NCBI RefSeq assembly: GCF_001411555.2 | Contig: NC_049903.1 | Span: 14,613,234-14,677,233, forward strand | Source of the DNA: Juglans regia | Taxonomy: Eukaryota > Streptophyta > Magnoliopsida > Fagales > Juglandaceae | Length of the DNA: 64,000 nt | Reading direction: 5' to 3' | In this document: positions 1 to 11,938 of the stretch, piece by piece | Layout: each line of letters opens with the position of its first letter | How positions within the stretch are numbered: position 1 is the first letter of the stretch | Notes under the pieces: generated by a model | Told to the model about the DNA's origin: nothing | Seen by the model: only the letters and a program-made list of their open reading frames with translations | Database searches by the model: none | Translations under genes and position numbers: made by a program

Positions 1-260
1 ATTTATGTTTGACATTTGTTTTTTTCCATCAATGCCCTTGGTGGTTGGGTCTTATTATAGTTTTCTCCTTACTTTGTGTTTTACTTTCCGCATGTGCACT
101 TCTGCCAGCTACTGTAATTACGTTTTTACCCTTGGTTCATGTGTTATCTTATTTCTTTCTTCCGCTACTGCCTGGTTTGATTGAATATTATTACACTTTT
201 GCCCCTTATTGGTGTCTAATGCCTTATCGACTCCTCCCATCTATTATGTTTGATAACCAT
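1..260 (+). repeat. Old dispersed repeat, copy 1
   Basis: The first ~120 bases resemble 56108-56240 in the same orientation. Both contain TTTGACA, then a CCATnnATGCCC block, TGGTTGG, a CTCnnTACT-like block, TTTTACTTTnCGnntGTGC and CTTCTG. Identity looks like 65-75% by eye. A 136-codon frame (9-419) runs through it with hydrophobic stretches, but it matches no family I know, and the second copy keeps only a shorter, diverged frame. It is probably an old transposon fragment cut by the window edge. Confidence 0.4.
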
Positions 261-2190
261 GCTTCAATTCCAAATTCATTTCTTGTAGGAACATTTACCG
301 TATATCTAAAACATTGCAACATTATGTTCAAACAAAAAATGGATCATACAACTGGGTGCAGACATAGATCAGCTCCAAAAGCAGAGTCACCAAAACTTCA
401 GTGTTCTTTCTATAAATGATGTGAATGAAGAGAACACACCACCTCTAGATGCATAACCCACCAAAACTTTTTAACTGCCATTTCGATAATGAAAAAAACA
501 ATTATGTGATATTTAATCGTTTAAGAAACAAACTGTAATATGAATTCGAAACATAATCTTTTATTTTCCAAATTACTTGCTTGGACCTATGGTTTGTTTA
601 AACTTACTGCTGTTTAAATTAGTAGTTTCTAGCTGGAATGAGGTATATTATCCTCGTAATCCTTATCATCAAGTTTTCTTCTTCTACATTGGATGTTTAT
701 ATTTTAAAACAATTTATTTTATAGTAATACAGGGCAAATTACATGCCTCACACGTAGCCCTACTACTAGTATATATATATATAGCTAGCATAATTTTTGT
801 TTGTTTTCCCCAAATGAATCTTTATTTTTCATCTCTAATCAAATAAATTAACTCGTTCGTTTTTGCTTTTATATATACACATTTTACAAATTATATAAAT
901 ACCATGATAAAAAAAAAAAAAAAAAGTAGCATTAAAAACGTTTCTAAAATCTCACATATTCTACACTCTCTTGTACAAATGGTTGCAAAAAGTCATTTTT
1001 CGGGTACATGTATACCTAAAATAATATTTAATACATAAAAAAAATGAATAATTACATAAAAACACGTCATGTATTAATGTTTAGACATCATACAAACACC
1101 ACTATAATTTCTTTAAAAATGAGATTTTTCTCCTTTTAGAAGGAAAAATATTCTCATCAATTAGATAATATATAATAGCTATCTAGCTAGTCTCATTAAT
1201 TTCCTCCTAGGGTTGAGTTAAATCCTTGATTGGATGATTTAAGTGAAATTAAACCCACCTAGTTATATATATTTAACGTGGAGCTAGCAATTAATTACTT
1301 GTAAAAATTTAGTTAGTTTTTGCTCTAATCAATTAGGTATTATATATCACAATATGACTTCAACAGTACACACTGATAAGAGATTATTAGTTTGAGTCAT
1401 ATTGCATGTTAATCTGTCGTCCGGCCTGGCCTCCTCTTAGAGCAAATCACTCGCGCGTCTCTTAAATGGTAAAAATTAATAAATAAAAACAAAATAAAAA
1501 ATAATTTTTATTGGATAATTATTACAATGATTAATTGAAAAAAGAAAATGCATGCCACCATAACCACATTGATCATCATGTCCTCATTCTCGCTCTTAAT
1601 TTCCATGCATGCATGCGCATGTCCCCTTTCCCACCTTAAATATTATTAATTCTCTAACATTAATAATAATTATATATCTTGAAGAAATAATTAAAGGTGG
1701 TGAGTAATTTCTCTATCCAACAAATTAAGCGAAAAGTTATATATAATTTGCAGGGTATAGGGTACGTAAATTCGAGTACTGGCAGTAGATGTCATGTCTT
1801 AATCGCCTAGTAATTAAAACTATATATATCTATGGGAAATATCATATATATATATATATAGATTTAATAATTTCTTGGATATTTTGCATTATCCGACCAG
1901 CTTTCTGACGTTGGAGCTAATTAAAGAGACCCCTTTGAATGGTTGGTGTGATAAACCATCATATATATATATATAAACTTCCTTCTTTTTCTCGGCAAAT
2001 TCATGAATTTTCATTTCATTTCAAGATCATCAGAAGTTACAAAGATAACGACTACACCCCGCGGGCCGGCCGGAAAAGAATAAAAGCAGCAACAGTACCA
2101 TGAGATTGCTCTTTGCGAACAACAAGAATATCATGGCCGGCAAAGTTTAAGTCTTGGTCAAACTTCAAAGTAGTACACTAAAATTAATAT
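261..2190. other. AT-rich intergenic spacer
   Basis: I see no gene here. The stretch has A/T runs, short TA microsatellites (769-781, 1842-1860, 1962-1974) and scattered GCATGC-type motifs. The frame at 577-846 is short, has no recognisable domain and lies in low-complexity AT-rich sequence. Confidence 0.6.
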
Positions 2191-2386
2191 GCTCGTTTGT
2201 ATACATAAATCATCTTAACTCATTTGATCATTATTACAATTTTTTTAAATTTTCACACAAAATATAATAAATAATTATACTTTTTCAAATTTTAAAACAA
2301 TAATAATATTAAAAAATAATATTCTAACAATATTTTATTCAACTCATCTAAAACCATCTCATCTCATCTTACTATCCAAACGAGCC
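2191..2386 (-). mobile_element. Tourist-like MITE, copy 1
   Basis: A ~196-bp element that in reverse orientation matches the copies at 4425, 4982 and 18365. It starts GCTCGTTTGT, ends AAACGAGCC, and carries the CATCTCATCTCATCTTA block on its right side. The interior (TTTTTCAAATTTTAAAAC, AATATTAAAAAATAATATTCTAAC) is the reverse complement of the other copies. No coding capacity. The PIF/Harbinger (Tourist) assignment rests on the GGCCTCGTTTG-type ends shared by the family. Confidence 0.7.
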
Positions 2387-4424
2387 AGTCTTGTTTAAGA
2401 ATTACAAGATCAGGCAAACCGGTTAACTAAAAAATATTAATTACATCATGTTGATACGTATAATTTATTCCAATTGAGTTATAATAAATTTGGTAGAGTC
2501 TAAATAAAAACAGGATTAAAAAAAAAAAAAAAAGAATTTGCTTCTCATGTCGGCCACTAGTTGTAATATATGTAACTTATAAATTTTATTATTAGCGACA
2601 ACAATTAATTTTCATAAAAACTGATCAGGGATCGAGATCAAGAAAAATGGTGGGAACGTCGACCTTAGACGTTATGTCTCATGTTGAGCTTAAAACATGA
2701 GCAACCCCACTGAAATGGTCTCTACTTTTTAGGGCAAACGCAAAAGAAAGCTGTTCATTCTCTGTGTCTGTGAAAAGAAAGGTGCATGGCAATGCAAATG
2801 GGGATGATCAGATGCATGAAAAGAGCATGATGATCAGTTTGAAACATGAACTTCGATCTCGTTAAATATATATAAATGGAAGTCAATATAAATCCATAGG
2901 CAGGCCGCAGGCAGGCATGATCATGATGTCTTGTACCCGATGAATCGATCCAGGATGTTTAGTCGAACAATGAATGATTGAATATTCCAGTGAATATGGA
3001 CATGATAGGTTGGTTGTTTGGTGGTTTCCTTCAAACATACGGATTCTTTAGTCCTGATTTTCTTTCGGTTGGTCCCTTTATGATCCTTTTCAGATTTCTT
3101 CCCATTCTCTCTTTTATTATTATCATCATCATTATTATTATTATTATTATTATTATTAAAAATTAAAAAATCCTTAGTGATCTGCTTTGACCAGTACTAG
3201 TACTACATGACATTCTTTGTCCCCATTTTCTCGATTATTTTCCTTTTTAGAGCGCTTTCGGAAAGTGGTAGCTAGCGAGGCTGAAAAAGAAGGAAAAACT
3301 TCATGACCTCTTAGAATATCCTTTCCTTCCACAGTACGTACTCATCATGCAACAAGCTGACTGATCACTAGTCATGGATAATATATATCAATGTTCAAAT
3401 TATACTTAAAGTTGATATCAAAATCAGTGGATTATTATGATCAATTGATAACGATTTCAAATCCCAATTTTTATTTTTATTTTTTAAATGTCATGTAGAG
3501 GTTATAATTAAAAGTTTTTGTGTCGACCGGCCGAGGTTGTGGCAATAGTATGTCGACGGCCGTGACCATGTCAACATGAATCATGCATGGATATCGACTA
3601 CCACCCAGTAACGATTTTGTAATTATTTTTTTTAAGAATTAAATATATAGAATTATTAGCCTCTAGAGAAAAGCAAAATCAAAGAAAGAAAAGAAGTGAA
3701 ACAGAAAAAGATTAGGGGTTGTAGTCACGGGGCTCCGGAGTCGACGTAATAAATAAACGGGACCGCCATGGGGGAGGGGGGGACTGCATGGTAAGGTAAG
3801 GTCCACCAGTATTAGCGGTGGGTCCAATCAACAGAAAAACCTACTTGCATTGGCAAGTGGTTGGGGTCGCTAGGTAGGTAGATCTCATTACAAAATTAAC
3901 ATGCATTAATTACTAATACAACATATCATCTGCAAATTAGAGTTAGAGATTCATACTCGATACGTTAGGAGGGCTAGGAATTCATTCTTGTCTTCCCCTG
4001 ACATCACCCCACTAGCCCGTCTCTATCTTTTTTAACTACCCGACGTTAACTACCCGACATGACATGTATATACTTTTACGATCAAGTTATGTTATTTTAT
4101 AAGTTTATTTTTATGTAATTTTTTTTATTTAAAATATTAATTATCATTATCTTTTGTTCAACTTGTCTCGTTGTGTTTTTTATCTTCACACGTGGCATTA
4201 ATTTTAGAGATGTTTTTTTCTGATCTATCGATGGATGCTTAGTTGCTATCGGCTTCTGCATGCATGTATCGCCATGGGCGCTTGTGATCCCTAGCTAGAT
4301 AGATAGCTATTTACGTACCAGTACGTATGACACAATGAAGACTTGTTGTAGGTGCATTGGCATTGCGGCCTCTTGCAACTATCGCTTCGATCTATTCATT
4401 TGGGAATCATTTGCTCCGGAATTG
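2387..4424. other. Intergenic spacer with TTA microsatellite
   Basis: No gene is supported. There is an ATT/TTA trinucleotide run at about 3114-3160. The short frame at 2978-3166 ends in that run and is not a credible gene. Confidence 0.6.
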
Positions 4425-4617
4425 GTTTCGTTTGTTTTTTGAGATGAGATGAGATTAAAGTTAAAAAGTTAAATAAAATATTATTAGAATATATTTTTTA
4501 ATATTATTTTTATTTTGAGATTTGAAAAAGTTGAATTGTTTATTTTATTTTATATTAGAAATTAAAAAAATTGTAATGATTAGATGAGATGAGATATTTT
4601 TCCAAAACAAGCGAGGC
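4425..4617 (+). mobile_element. Tourist-like MITE, copy 2
   Basis: A ~193-bp member of the same family: GTTTCGTTTG, then GAGATGAGATGAGATTAAAG, an AT-rich core, TAGATGAGATGAGAT and a CAAGCGAGGC end. It lies only 365 bp before copy 3 in the same orientation, and the cores of the two are close to identical by eye. The ends are slightly worn and the 3-bp target duplication is unclear. Confidence 0.75.
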
Positions 4618-4981
4618 TAGCTAGCTAATATTAGAAAATCCTTATTAAGACCAACGTCTAGGAACTAAAATATATATGGTGCATATTTGATTTTTGTTTG
4701 TATCTAGGATTTGTCTCCTAGAACTTTTCTTTTATATCAATATATATATAGTTTCAGCATTTGTGGAGAAAAAAAAAATTTATACTCTTGCTCGAATAAT
4801 GCTTGATACAGTCATGTAAGAGTTGTGTTGTACAAGCGTCACATATTTATTTGAAAAATAATAAGGTTTATTATTAAAAAATTAATTTTTTTTTATGTGA
4901 ATCTCATGTTTAATCACTTTTTTAAAAGAATTACGTTAAAAGGGACATTAATAATATTAGCATCATCTGAAGTTAATTTGA

Positions 4982-5181
4982 GGCCTCATTTATTTTCGGA
5001 GATGAGATGAGATTAAAGTTAAGAAGTTGAATAAAATATTGTTAGAGTATATTTTTTAATATTATTTTTATTTTGAGATTTGAAAAAGTTGAATTGTTTA
5101 TTTTATTTTGTATTGGAAGTTGGAAAAGTTAGAATGATTAGATGAGATGAGATGAGATGTTTTTCCAAAGCAAACGAGGCC
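4982..5181 (+). mobile_element. Tourist-like MITE, copy 3
   Basis: The best-preserved copy, 200 bp. It begins GGCCTCATTTATTTTCGGAG and ends AAACGAGGCC, so the termini are inverted repeats. The flanks are TGA (4979-4981) and TAA (5182-5184), which fits a worn TTA/TAA-type 3-bp target duplication as made by PIF/Harbinger (Tourist) elements. Non-coding. Confidence 0.8.
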
Positions 5182-5184
5182 TAA

Positions 5185-5940
5185 GAGTTGAAATTTTTAA
5201 ATCCTGGCGACTTTTAAGATGTCCTGTAACCACTACATTCATCTTATTTTATGAAATTAATCTCATCAAACCCAATTTGATAACCACAAAAAATAAATAA
5301 AAAGAAATAAAAAGAAACAAAATACAATGGGTCAATCCCCAGACTCCCAAGCTCTCAAAGATAAAGATAAAGCGAAAGATGAACCGAAGTGATAAGATAA
5401 ATAAATCACAAAGTATAAATTTTTATGAAAAAAGTCAGAAGATGTAACCTAACTACTATGGATAATGTAGTTTTTCTATGTTACCTGCTGGTTTATCTTG
5501 TGTGATTACAAACTAATATAAAAGGTACAGAAAGAAAAGATTGAAAAAAAAGTAGAATTAATGAATAATATATTAATTAGGTGGTGAAAATCTGCAAAAC
5601 TCATCCGTTTCTGGATATTGAAAGTTGTCTTTGATAGTCTTTCTCCGTTTGTTCTGTTTCTGCTTTCGGTCATCATAAATGAGGGAAAAAGAAAAGAACA
5701 GAAAAGAAAAATAAGAAAACAGAAAGAAAAGTTACTGCTCTGAGTTTGTCCGTCCCCATGCGCCGTTGGCTTTTTCATTGGAGGCGTTGTTTTTTTCTAT
5801 ATGTATATCATTAATTTAATAAATACATATTTATATATTAGATTCTCGTAGGGAACGAAAAGGGTGAACTCCTTTTTCATATATATTTTGTTTTTTTGTT
5901 AAATATATTAATTCGGTGATAATTCCCAGCTTGTGCATTC
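5185..5940. other. Upstream region of the CTP synthase gene
   Basis: AT-rich and purine-rich spacer. A minus-strand frame (5506-5778) exists, but its product is low-complexity Phe/Ser-rich and has no domain, so I do not call it a gene. Confidence 0.5.
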
Positions 5941-5950
5941 TGCCAGTGCA

Positions 5951-5958
5951 TATATAAA
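5951..5958 (+). promoter_or_regulatory. TATA box of the CTP synthase gene
   Basis: TATATAAA in a GC-richer setting, about 460 bp before the start codon. A transcript from about 5985 would have a leader of ~430 bases. The leader may contain an intron, since TTATGTAG at 6373-6380 looks like a splice acceptor. Position and consensus only. Confidence 0.55.
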
Positions 5959-6412
5959 GCCACAGATGCTAAGCACTCTGGAACTCAATTCCTTCGGTTT
6001 TTCCTATTCTCATCTCATCCGTATCTTCACTCTTGTTTAAGTACTTCGCGTAGTTGTTTGTCACGCTCTTGGCAGCTCGCAAGCTGCCACCTTTGTTTTT
6101 GGATAAAGCGAGAGAGAGTGAGAGAGCATATAACGTTTAAAGATCCCAAGTATTCGAATACTCAGATTACAGATAAGATAAAGTTATCAGCTTTTCCCTT
6201 TGGTTTTGCTCTTCAAAGTAGAAACCATTTTTCAGTGGGTTGGCTGTGTTGGGTTCAGTTGAACATAACAGAGGTCCCCCATCATTTTCTTCTCCCTCAG
6301 TTTTTGATACGAAATCGAAATGCTGTTCTGTTCTGTTTTTGTTTCTGTTTCTCTTATTGTTTGTGTTTATTTATGTAGGTTTTAACTCTAAAACAAGGCA
6401 AGGAAACGGAAA

Positions 6413-9400
6413 ATGAAGTACGTGTTGGTGACGGGTGGAGTAGTTAGTGGTCTAGGGAAAGGGGTCACCGCTAGTAGTATTGGTCTGCTTCTCAAGGCAT
6501 GCGGACTTCGCGTTACTTCCATCAAAATTGGTCTCTGCTGCTTCTTTTAATTTTTTTTTCTTCTTTTCTTCATCGTTGCTGCTTTTGTTTCTTTTTTCAT
6601 CGTCTTTTAGTAGAAGAACAGGTCAGCTACGCTTTTTTGTTTTCTCAGCTGCCAAACGGATATACTCTTCTGCTGTCCTCTCTCTCTCTCTCTCTCTGTT
6701 ATTTTTTCTTGACTAAATGACTTTGTTTTGTTTTCTTTTGTTTTTTTCCCTTATCAATTAATTGAACATTTATCCCTACATTGTCAACTTTTGGAATAAG
6801 CTCAGTCTCTTGTCCTCAAATGTTTCTAAGAGCCTCGATTTTTAAATTATTTTTCGTTTAAAAGGAAGAGAGTAGATTTCAAGTGTATAAATATCTTATA
6901 AGTGGGAATCTGTCTTACAAGTTTGCCGAAACTCCATTTGAATTTTCGTTTTTTTTTGTTAGAGCTGAAGTTGGCAAATTCACACAAATACATTAATTTT
7001 GTGTTTCGTTTCTGGACATCTTTGTCTTTGTACTTTTTATACTATTGTTGTCTCTTGTTCTTCTTCTTTTTTTTTTTGTTCAACTTCTTAATATAGGTTT
7101 CGGCTCCTTTTTATTTATTTATTTTTTTGCAATTCAGATCCTTATTTGAACACCGATGCTGGAACAATGTCCCCTTTAGAGCACGGGGAAGTTTTTGTGC
7201 TAGACGATGGTGGTGAGGTATAAAAACTGCATTCTCTGTGTTCATTATTTGTCAATGTTATTTTATGTTTTCTCCAATTTGCTTCAACACTGTCAAACCG
7301 GGTCTATAATTCTGGTGAGTTCGGCTCCCTATCTGGTCTAAATGGAATGTATGATGGCGGTGAAGTTATTAAATACTGTTTTACCAGGCATATTGGTAGC
7401 TGATTTGGTTGCTCCACTAAATCGTACTGCACTTATTGTTTTCAAAAAAATTACTGCATTTCAATGGATCAATCTCATTTTTGTTTTTATTGACAGCAAT
7501 GATATGTAAAACGAAGGCAATCAAATGTTACCCTTTCAATTTTATTCTGCAGAAATCGTAACGATTAAAATGTTAATTAAAGCATGTTGTTTTGAACAAA
7601 AAATAGAAGGAACATATGAATTGGGGCTAAATGGTCGAGGTTTGGGAAATCATGGGAGATTCATTAGAACTGGCTATAACGGTATTAAACATGACTTTCT
7701 TTGGTGTTCAAAGGTGGATCTGGACCTTGGAAATTATGAGCGGTTCCTCGATATCAAGTTGACACGCAATAATAATATCACCACTGGAAAGATTTACCAG
7801 GCAAGTCGGCCAAACTACTCATCTCCATATTTAAATTATATTTCTGCTTATAGAGATACTCAAGATCATTATTTTGCTTTATTAAACCCAGTCAGTGATG
7901 TTATTAGTGTCTTTTCTTCTTGTATGGCAGTCTGTTATTGATAAGGAGAGAAGGGGAGATTATCTGGGGAAAACTGTGCAGGTTCTTTTACCCTTACTAA
8001 TAAATCCATTTACTTTTGTTCTAAACTTAGCTATGCATGCATGGTCCTAAGTCTATTAATATTCTTGTGTTCTGTAGGTTGTCCCTCACATCACAGATGC
8101 CATTCAGGAGTGGATTGAGCATGTGGCAATGATACCGGTGGATGGGAAGGCAGGTCCAGCTGATGTTTGTGTGATAGAATTGGGTGGAACTATAGGTACG
8201 GTAAAAACAAGGTTCTCGACTTTTGGAAGCACAAGCTAATTCTCTGTTTTTCAAGGGTAATAACAACTTGCCTTGATGCAGGAGACATTGAATCCATGCC
8301 ATTTATTGAGGCATTAGGTCAATTCTCATACCGTGTAGGTAAGAACATTGTTTATTCAGCTTCATACAACATGTTTCAAGCCTCAATTGTTAGATATTAT
8401 AATCAAATGATTTCTCTCATATATACTTCTTATTTTAGGGGCTGGAAACTTCTGCTTGATTCATGTCAGCCTTGTGCCCGTTCTAAATGTTGTTGGTGAA
8501 CAGGTGACTTCTTAGATGTTCCTGCTCACCTTACATGAAATTTGATCTAGCGTCTGTGTGCACTCTCATTTTATTAGAACAAATCACTCCGTTAATTTAA
8601 TAACTAGTGAACTATGTCTTAATGTTCAGAAAACAAAACCAACCCAGCACAGTGTTCGGGGACTAAGAGGCCTGGGCTTGTCACCACATATCTTAGCTTG
8701 TCGCAGTACAACGGTCTCCCACTCTCTCTTGTACATTTGCCTATGCGTGGGCACTAACACGCGCCCACACACATATACAGTTATATTATTTCATTGTTTC
8801 TACTTTATTGGGTTTGCTCAAGGTATTTTTATTTAATTGTGTTGACAGGCACTTGAGCAGAATGTAAAAGTGAAACTCTCTCAGTTTTGCCATGTTGCGG
8901 TATTTTAAAAATGAAAACTTTGTGTGCAAGTTGAGATGTTTATTTATGTACCTTGCAAGAGTCTGATTTATCAAAACCACATGTTTTCTAGGAGGAAAAC
9001 ATCATCACTCTCTATGATGTACCCAACATCTGGCATATTCCTTTGCTTTTAAGAGTAAGTAGTCCTTGGGCACTTCTTGAAATGTGGCTGTTGAGTATGT
9101 AACTACCATTACTTACAACTATTCTGGATATGTTTTCTTCTCAATTAGGATCAGAAGGTCCATGAAGCAATCTTCAAAGTGCTGAACCTTCTGGGGTTTG
9201 TCTGATGAGCTCAATTGTTTTTTTTTTTTTTTTTTATTGTTAACTTCAAGCTGGTGCATGCGCGTGCATCACACGACATCATTTTCAGTTTCTAGTATTC
9301 TTATGCAATGCTGTCCATAATGGCAGTGTATCTAGGGAGCCTGCAATAGAGGAATGGACTTGTAGGGCTGAGATCTGCGATAGCTTGCATGAGCCGGTGA

Positions 9401-11649
9401 GTCTACCATGCAATTGGAGAAATTAAGACTCGAGTTTTGTTCTAATCGTTATCGGTGCTTAGTTTTATATGTCAACTAATTGGCAGGTCCATATTGCCGT
9501 AGTTGGGAAGTACACAGGCCTTCCCGATTCCTACCTCTCTATATTGAAGGTGCAATTATCTATTACTTCATAACTCCATGTCGCTATTCCTGAATCCAGA
9601 GGGGAATTCATTTTAGCTGGAAGTTTCATGTGTTCTTATATGTAGTTAATAGAGATAGTTTATAATTGCACATGCATTTGGAGTCCATGCATTTTCTAAA
9701 GGGCTTTCCTTGATTTTAACTACACCTTACATAAGAGTGGACTCCAAATGCTGGATTATCTGCAGCATCTGAGTCACTATATTTTCCTAGAAGTTATTTT
9801 TTTAGCATTTCTGGATCCGCCTTGAGCATCTATTATGTGTCTTGCTATCTTAAAAAGGCCAGATATTGACCAAGCTGACTCCTGTACTGAAGGAATTAGC
9901 TGTACAAGATTCATTTTTCCAGTTTTTGCACTCTCTAAGAATTTCAAAGGGCACATCTTCTATTTAATGAGGCTCTTTAAACTTCCAAAAGAAAGTTGCA
10001 CCCTTCTTGGCAGAACACAGTTTACTGAAAACAATGGTTCCATTATAAGTCCTGGTTAAATTTAAAGAAAGGGATAAAGAAAAAAAGACGAGCTTCGGGT
10101 TTTTAACTGTATGATATTCTAATGAATAATTTGGCCACTCATGAATGGGTGTTTGTTGAACAATGATGACACTGGGTTAGTCATGGTCCAGGAAGCCCTA
10201 AGGCAGGATGCAGCGTGACAAAAGCAACAAAAGAAAAAGGAAAAAAAAATCGAGAGCTCTAGTATGCATGTGAATATCTTGGAGTTGCTCACCTGATGAA
10301 GAAGAAAAAAATTGACTAACCAGCAGATTTGCTCATTATCTTCATAGATCTATATGCTCAAATGCCCATGATCTTTTCGTCTTGAGTGTTGCAAAGTTCC
10401 ATACGGAAAGAGCTTTATAAAAATATTAGGGATGTTTTTATCTAACACAAGGATCAGGTTGTATGTATCTTGGTTTTTGTCAATGATGTCTTGCCTTATT
10501 TGTGATTCACTTTACTTCTTGAATAAGTACATGCATCAGGTTTCAAGTAATTTTTAAGTGTTTAGATAAGAGCCTGTTGACAAAATAAGTTTCTACCAAA
10601 TGGAAATGAAGCGGTAAGAGTAGTTTGTGGAAAATAATTAATGTGAGTCATGTTTGGAAAATATGTTCCAATAAATTGGTACATAGTGTTGTCTGGTCCT
10701 TGTTTTATTCTTTATACTAGTAAACTTTGCTTTTGAAAACAAAAATACATTATCTTCTTTTGTACCTATATTCATGCTCGACTACTAATTTTTCCAGCCT
10801 ACCTACTAAGCTAGATTAATTTCTTAAAGATCTCTTTGATCAAGTTTATGCATATGAATGTGAGAGAGCATGTGCGTGCATGTGCGCATGCGTATATTCC
10901 TTTCCATTAGATATGACATACATAGCTCGGGTGGACAAGCAAGTATAATGTTGCTGGTTATATAAGAGGCAATTTGTCTACAGGCCCTTGTTCATGCTTC
11001 TGTTTTCCATCGCAAGAAACTCTTTGTAGATTGGGTTCCATCTGCTGACCTTGAAGATGCAACTGCAAAAGAGGTTATTATGAAGTTTCAATTCTCACAT
11101 TGTGTGTGTGTGTAATTGCACTTTATCTTACAACATGACAACAAATTCTTGTTTCAGAATCCAGATGCTCATAAAGCTGCTTGGAAGTTGTTGAAGGTTT
11201 GCTTATTTAATGGCCTTGAACTAGTCAGCTGATACTGCTATTTCAATATGTTTTAGGTCTCTCCTTTATTATGTTGTGGTAAACTTCTCTGTTTAGCCTC
11301 TGACTAGCCTTTATCTTCAGGGGGCGGATGGTGTCCTTGTTCCAGGAGGATTTGGTCACAGAGGAGTGCAAGGGAAAATTCTTGCAGCAAAGTATGCCCG
11401 GGAAAACAAAGTTCCATTTCTTGGCATTTGTCTCGGAATGCAAATTGCTGTCATTGAATTTGCACGATCAGTTCTTGGTCTGCAAGATGCTAACAGCACT
11501 GAATTTGATGCCAATACCAGGAATCCCTGCATTATATTTATGCCTGAGGTCATAGTCTATGTCCTCTGTGTTTGTGGTTTGAAGAATAGTACAAATAGGG
11601 TTGACCTGTTTCATTGTTAATTGAGCTAAGAGAACAATGTTAAATTTGA

Positions 11650-11683
<34 letters not shown>

Positions 11684-11907
11684 ATAATTCAATTTGTGAT
11701 TAAACTAGGAACTAAGCATGTGATATCTCTATTTATAAAACAGGTTTCTGATATTTGTACTATAAGCAGGGCTCAAAAACTCACATGGGAGGCACCATGC
11801 GTCTCGGATCAAGGAGGACGTATTTCCAGGTTATGGACTGCAAATCTGCAAAACTGTAAGTAGAGCTCTACAAAGTGATGCACGAGCGCGCGCGCACACA
11901 CACACAC

Positions 11908-11938
<31 letters not shown>

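Noticed and set aside
9..419. 136-codon hydrophobic frame at the window start
   Set aside because: It overlaps a dispersed repeat, has no domain, and the second repeat copy does not keep the frame.
7525..7941. 138-codon frame in CTP synthase
   Set aside because: It is intron 2 sequence read through exon 3 (7714-7800) and into exon 4; only the exon parts are coding.
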